From Bacteroidota bacterium (GTDB lineage Bacteria > Bacteroidota > Bacteroidia > Chitinophagales > UBA8649), in NCBI GenBank assembly GCA_003447535.1, contig DLYY01000011.1, positions 41,386-94,203 of the forward strand: a DNA stretch of 52,818 nt. The letters are read 5' to 3'. The first letter of the stretch is position 1; each line of letters begins with the position of its first letter. The notes beneath the pieces were generated by a model, which worked only from the letters and a program-made list of their open reading frames with translations, searched no databases and was not told the DNA's origin. Made by a program: the position numbers and the translations under genes. This document shows, in pieces, positions 52,436 to 52,818 of this stretch.

Positions 52436-52818
52436 CGCAAACGTCCCATAAGACTCCATTTTATGCTTGGAGTACAGTAAGTAATAGTCAGCTTTTGAGT
52501 TGGCTTGGTATTGACGAAAAGGATTTTTTTGATCAGCTTCACAATCCGCTCGAACTCGGTGAGGCCGGGCGTAAAATTCATGCGGCCTATGTTTTGGGTC
52601 GAAGAAACTTCTGGTATGCTAATGAGAGTTCTGTAATTACCTCTAGCCAATCTGCCTACATGGCGCTAAGCCCCAAGTTTGAATTGCTAGAGCAGGAAGT
52701 CTTTGTTGTGATGTACCTTAATCGGGCGCATCATATACAGGGAGTCCATGAAATCGCACGAGGAGGCATAAGCGCCGCATTGGTCGATTTGCGACTTTTG
52801 TTTAAACCAGCCATTGTA
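52432..52818 (+). CDS. radC: RadC-family (JAB/MPN domain) protein, 5' part
   Basis: The frame opens with the ATG at 52432 in an ATGA overlap with the secreted-protein gene and runs off the window, giving 129 residues. The segment from about residue 68 fits RadC: S-S-Q-S-A-Y-M-A-L, L-E-Q-E-V-F-V-V-M-Y-L-N-R, and A-R-G-G-I-S-A-A-L-V-D-L-R-L-L-F-K-P-A. The metal-binding H-x-H-P-x-x-x-x-x-P-S block expected next lies outside. The N-terminal 65 or so residues are shorter and unlike the usual R-P-R-E-K-L helix-hairpin-helix start, keeping only an L-G-E-A-G-R-K-I-H-A-A remnant. A role in repair is not proven for the family. Confidence 0.78.
   Translation, partial: MTQTSHKTPFYAWSTVSNSQLLSWLGIDEKDFFDQLHNPLELGEAGRKIHAAYVLGRRNFWYANESSVITSSQSAYMALSPKFELLEQEVFVVMYLNRAHHIQGVHEIARGGISAALVDLRLLFKPAIV

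Overview
The window looks like core chromosome of a member of the Bacteroidota, most likely a marine-type Flavobacteriia. Lineage markers are a GldH gliding lipoprotein directly after RicT (PSP1/YaaT), a secreted protein with a type IX secretion (T9SS) C-terminal sorting domain, an IPExxxVDY-type protein in front of pyruvate kinase, the amidase / MCE / OstA-like / LptD envelope cluster, and -7 promoter boxes of the Bacteroidota form TAnnTTTG. Shine-Dalgarno sequences are almost absent. I see no insertion sequence, phage, integrase, CRISPR array, tRNA or rRNA.

Layout, left to right. 1-2.1 kb: end of an unknown gene, LptB, and a convergent polyprenyl diphosphate synthase. 2.2-8.2 kb: a small outer-membrane-type protein, then a leftward operon IPExxxVDY protein - pyk - M42 peptidase - pterin carbinolamine dehydratase - ligA. 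8.2-10.4 kb: acpP - fabF - rnc. 10.4-13.2 kb: TolC-like protein and lipoprotein adaptor without a pump. 13.3-14.4 kb: tadA - sodA. 14.4-18.2 kb: leftward ribosomal operon rplM - rpsI - rpsB - tsf - pyrH - frr with a clear promoter. 18.4-20.7 kb: lpdA and an RmlD-like reductase. 20.7-26.2 kb: a PTPS enzyme (left), then delta' - ricT - gldH - lipoprotein - YhhN - hydrolase. 26.2-30.5 kb: dnaG and a 7TM-HD phosphodiesterase (left). 30.6-32.7 kb: thiolase and an unknown secreted protein. 32.7-39.1 kb: envelope cluster (amidase, MCE, OstA-like, LptD). 39.1-43.2 kb: cinA, a lipoyl E2 and a 473-residue conserved unknown. 43.2-50.2 kb: leftward group unknown helical protein - kmo - recJ - idi - glycosyltransferase fusion. 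50.4-52.8 kb: T9SS cargo with EF-hand-like repeats overlapping the start of a RadC-family gene cut by the window end.

The genome is very compact. No gene-free stretch reaches 300 bases; the longest is 18218-18426. Nearly all convergent gene pairs touch or overlap, so there is little room for intrinsic terminators. Functional threads are lipopolysaccharide and envelope export (lptB, lptD, OstA-like, MCE, amidase), gliding/T9SS (gldH plus a T9SS cargo), isoprenoids (idi, polyprenyl synthase), and probable tetrahydrobiopterin chemistry (a PTPS with the animal-type CX5HGH motif plus carbinolamine dehydratase).

I found no clear undescribed multi-gene system. The best leads are single items: the 473-residue conserved unknown, a glycosyltransferase fused to a remnant sugar-1-phosphate transferase, the biopterin pair, an orphan terminator-like hairpin on the strand opposite both flanking genes, and a RadC-like gene overlapping a secreted protein gene.
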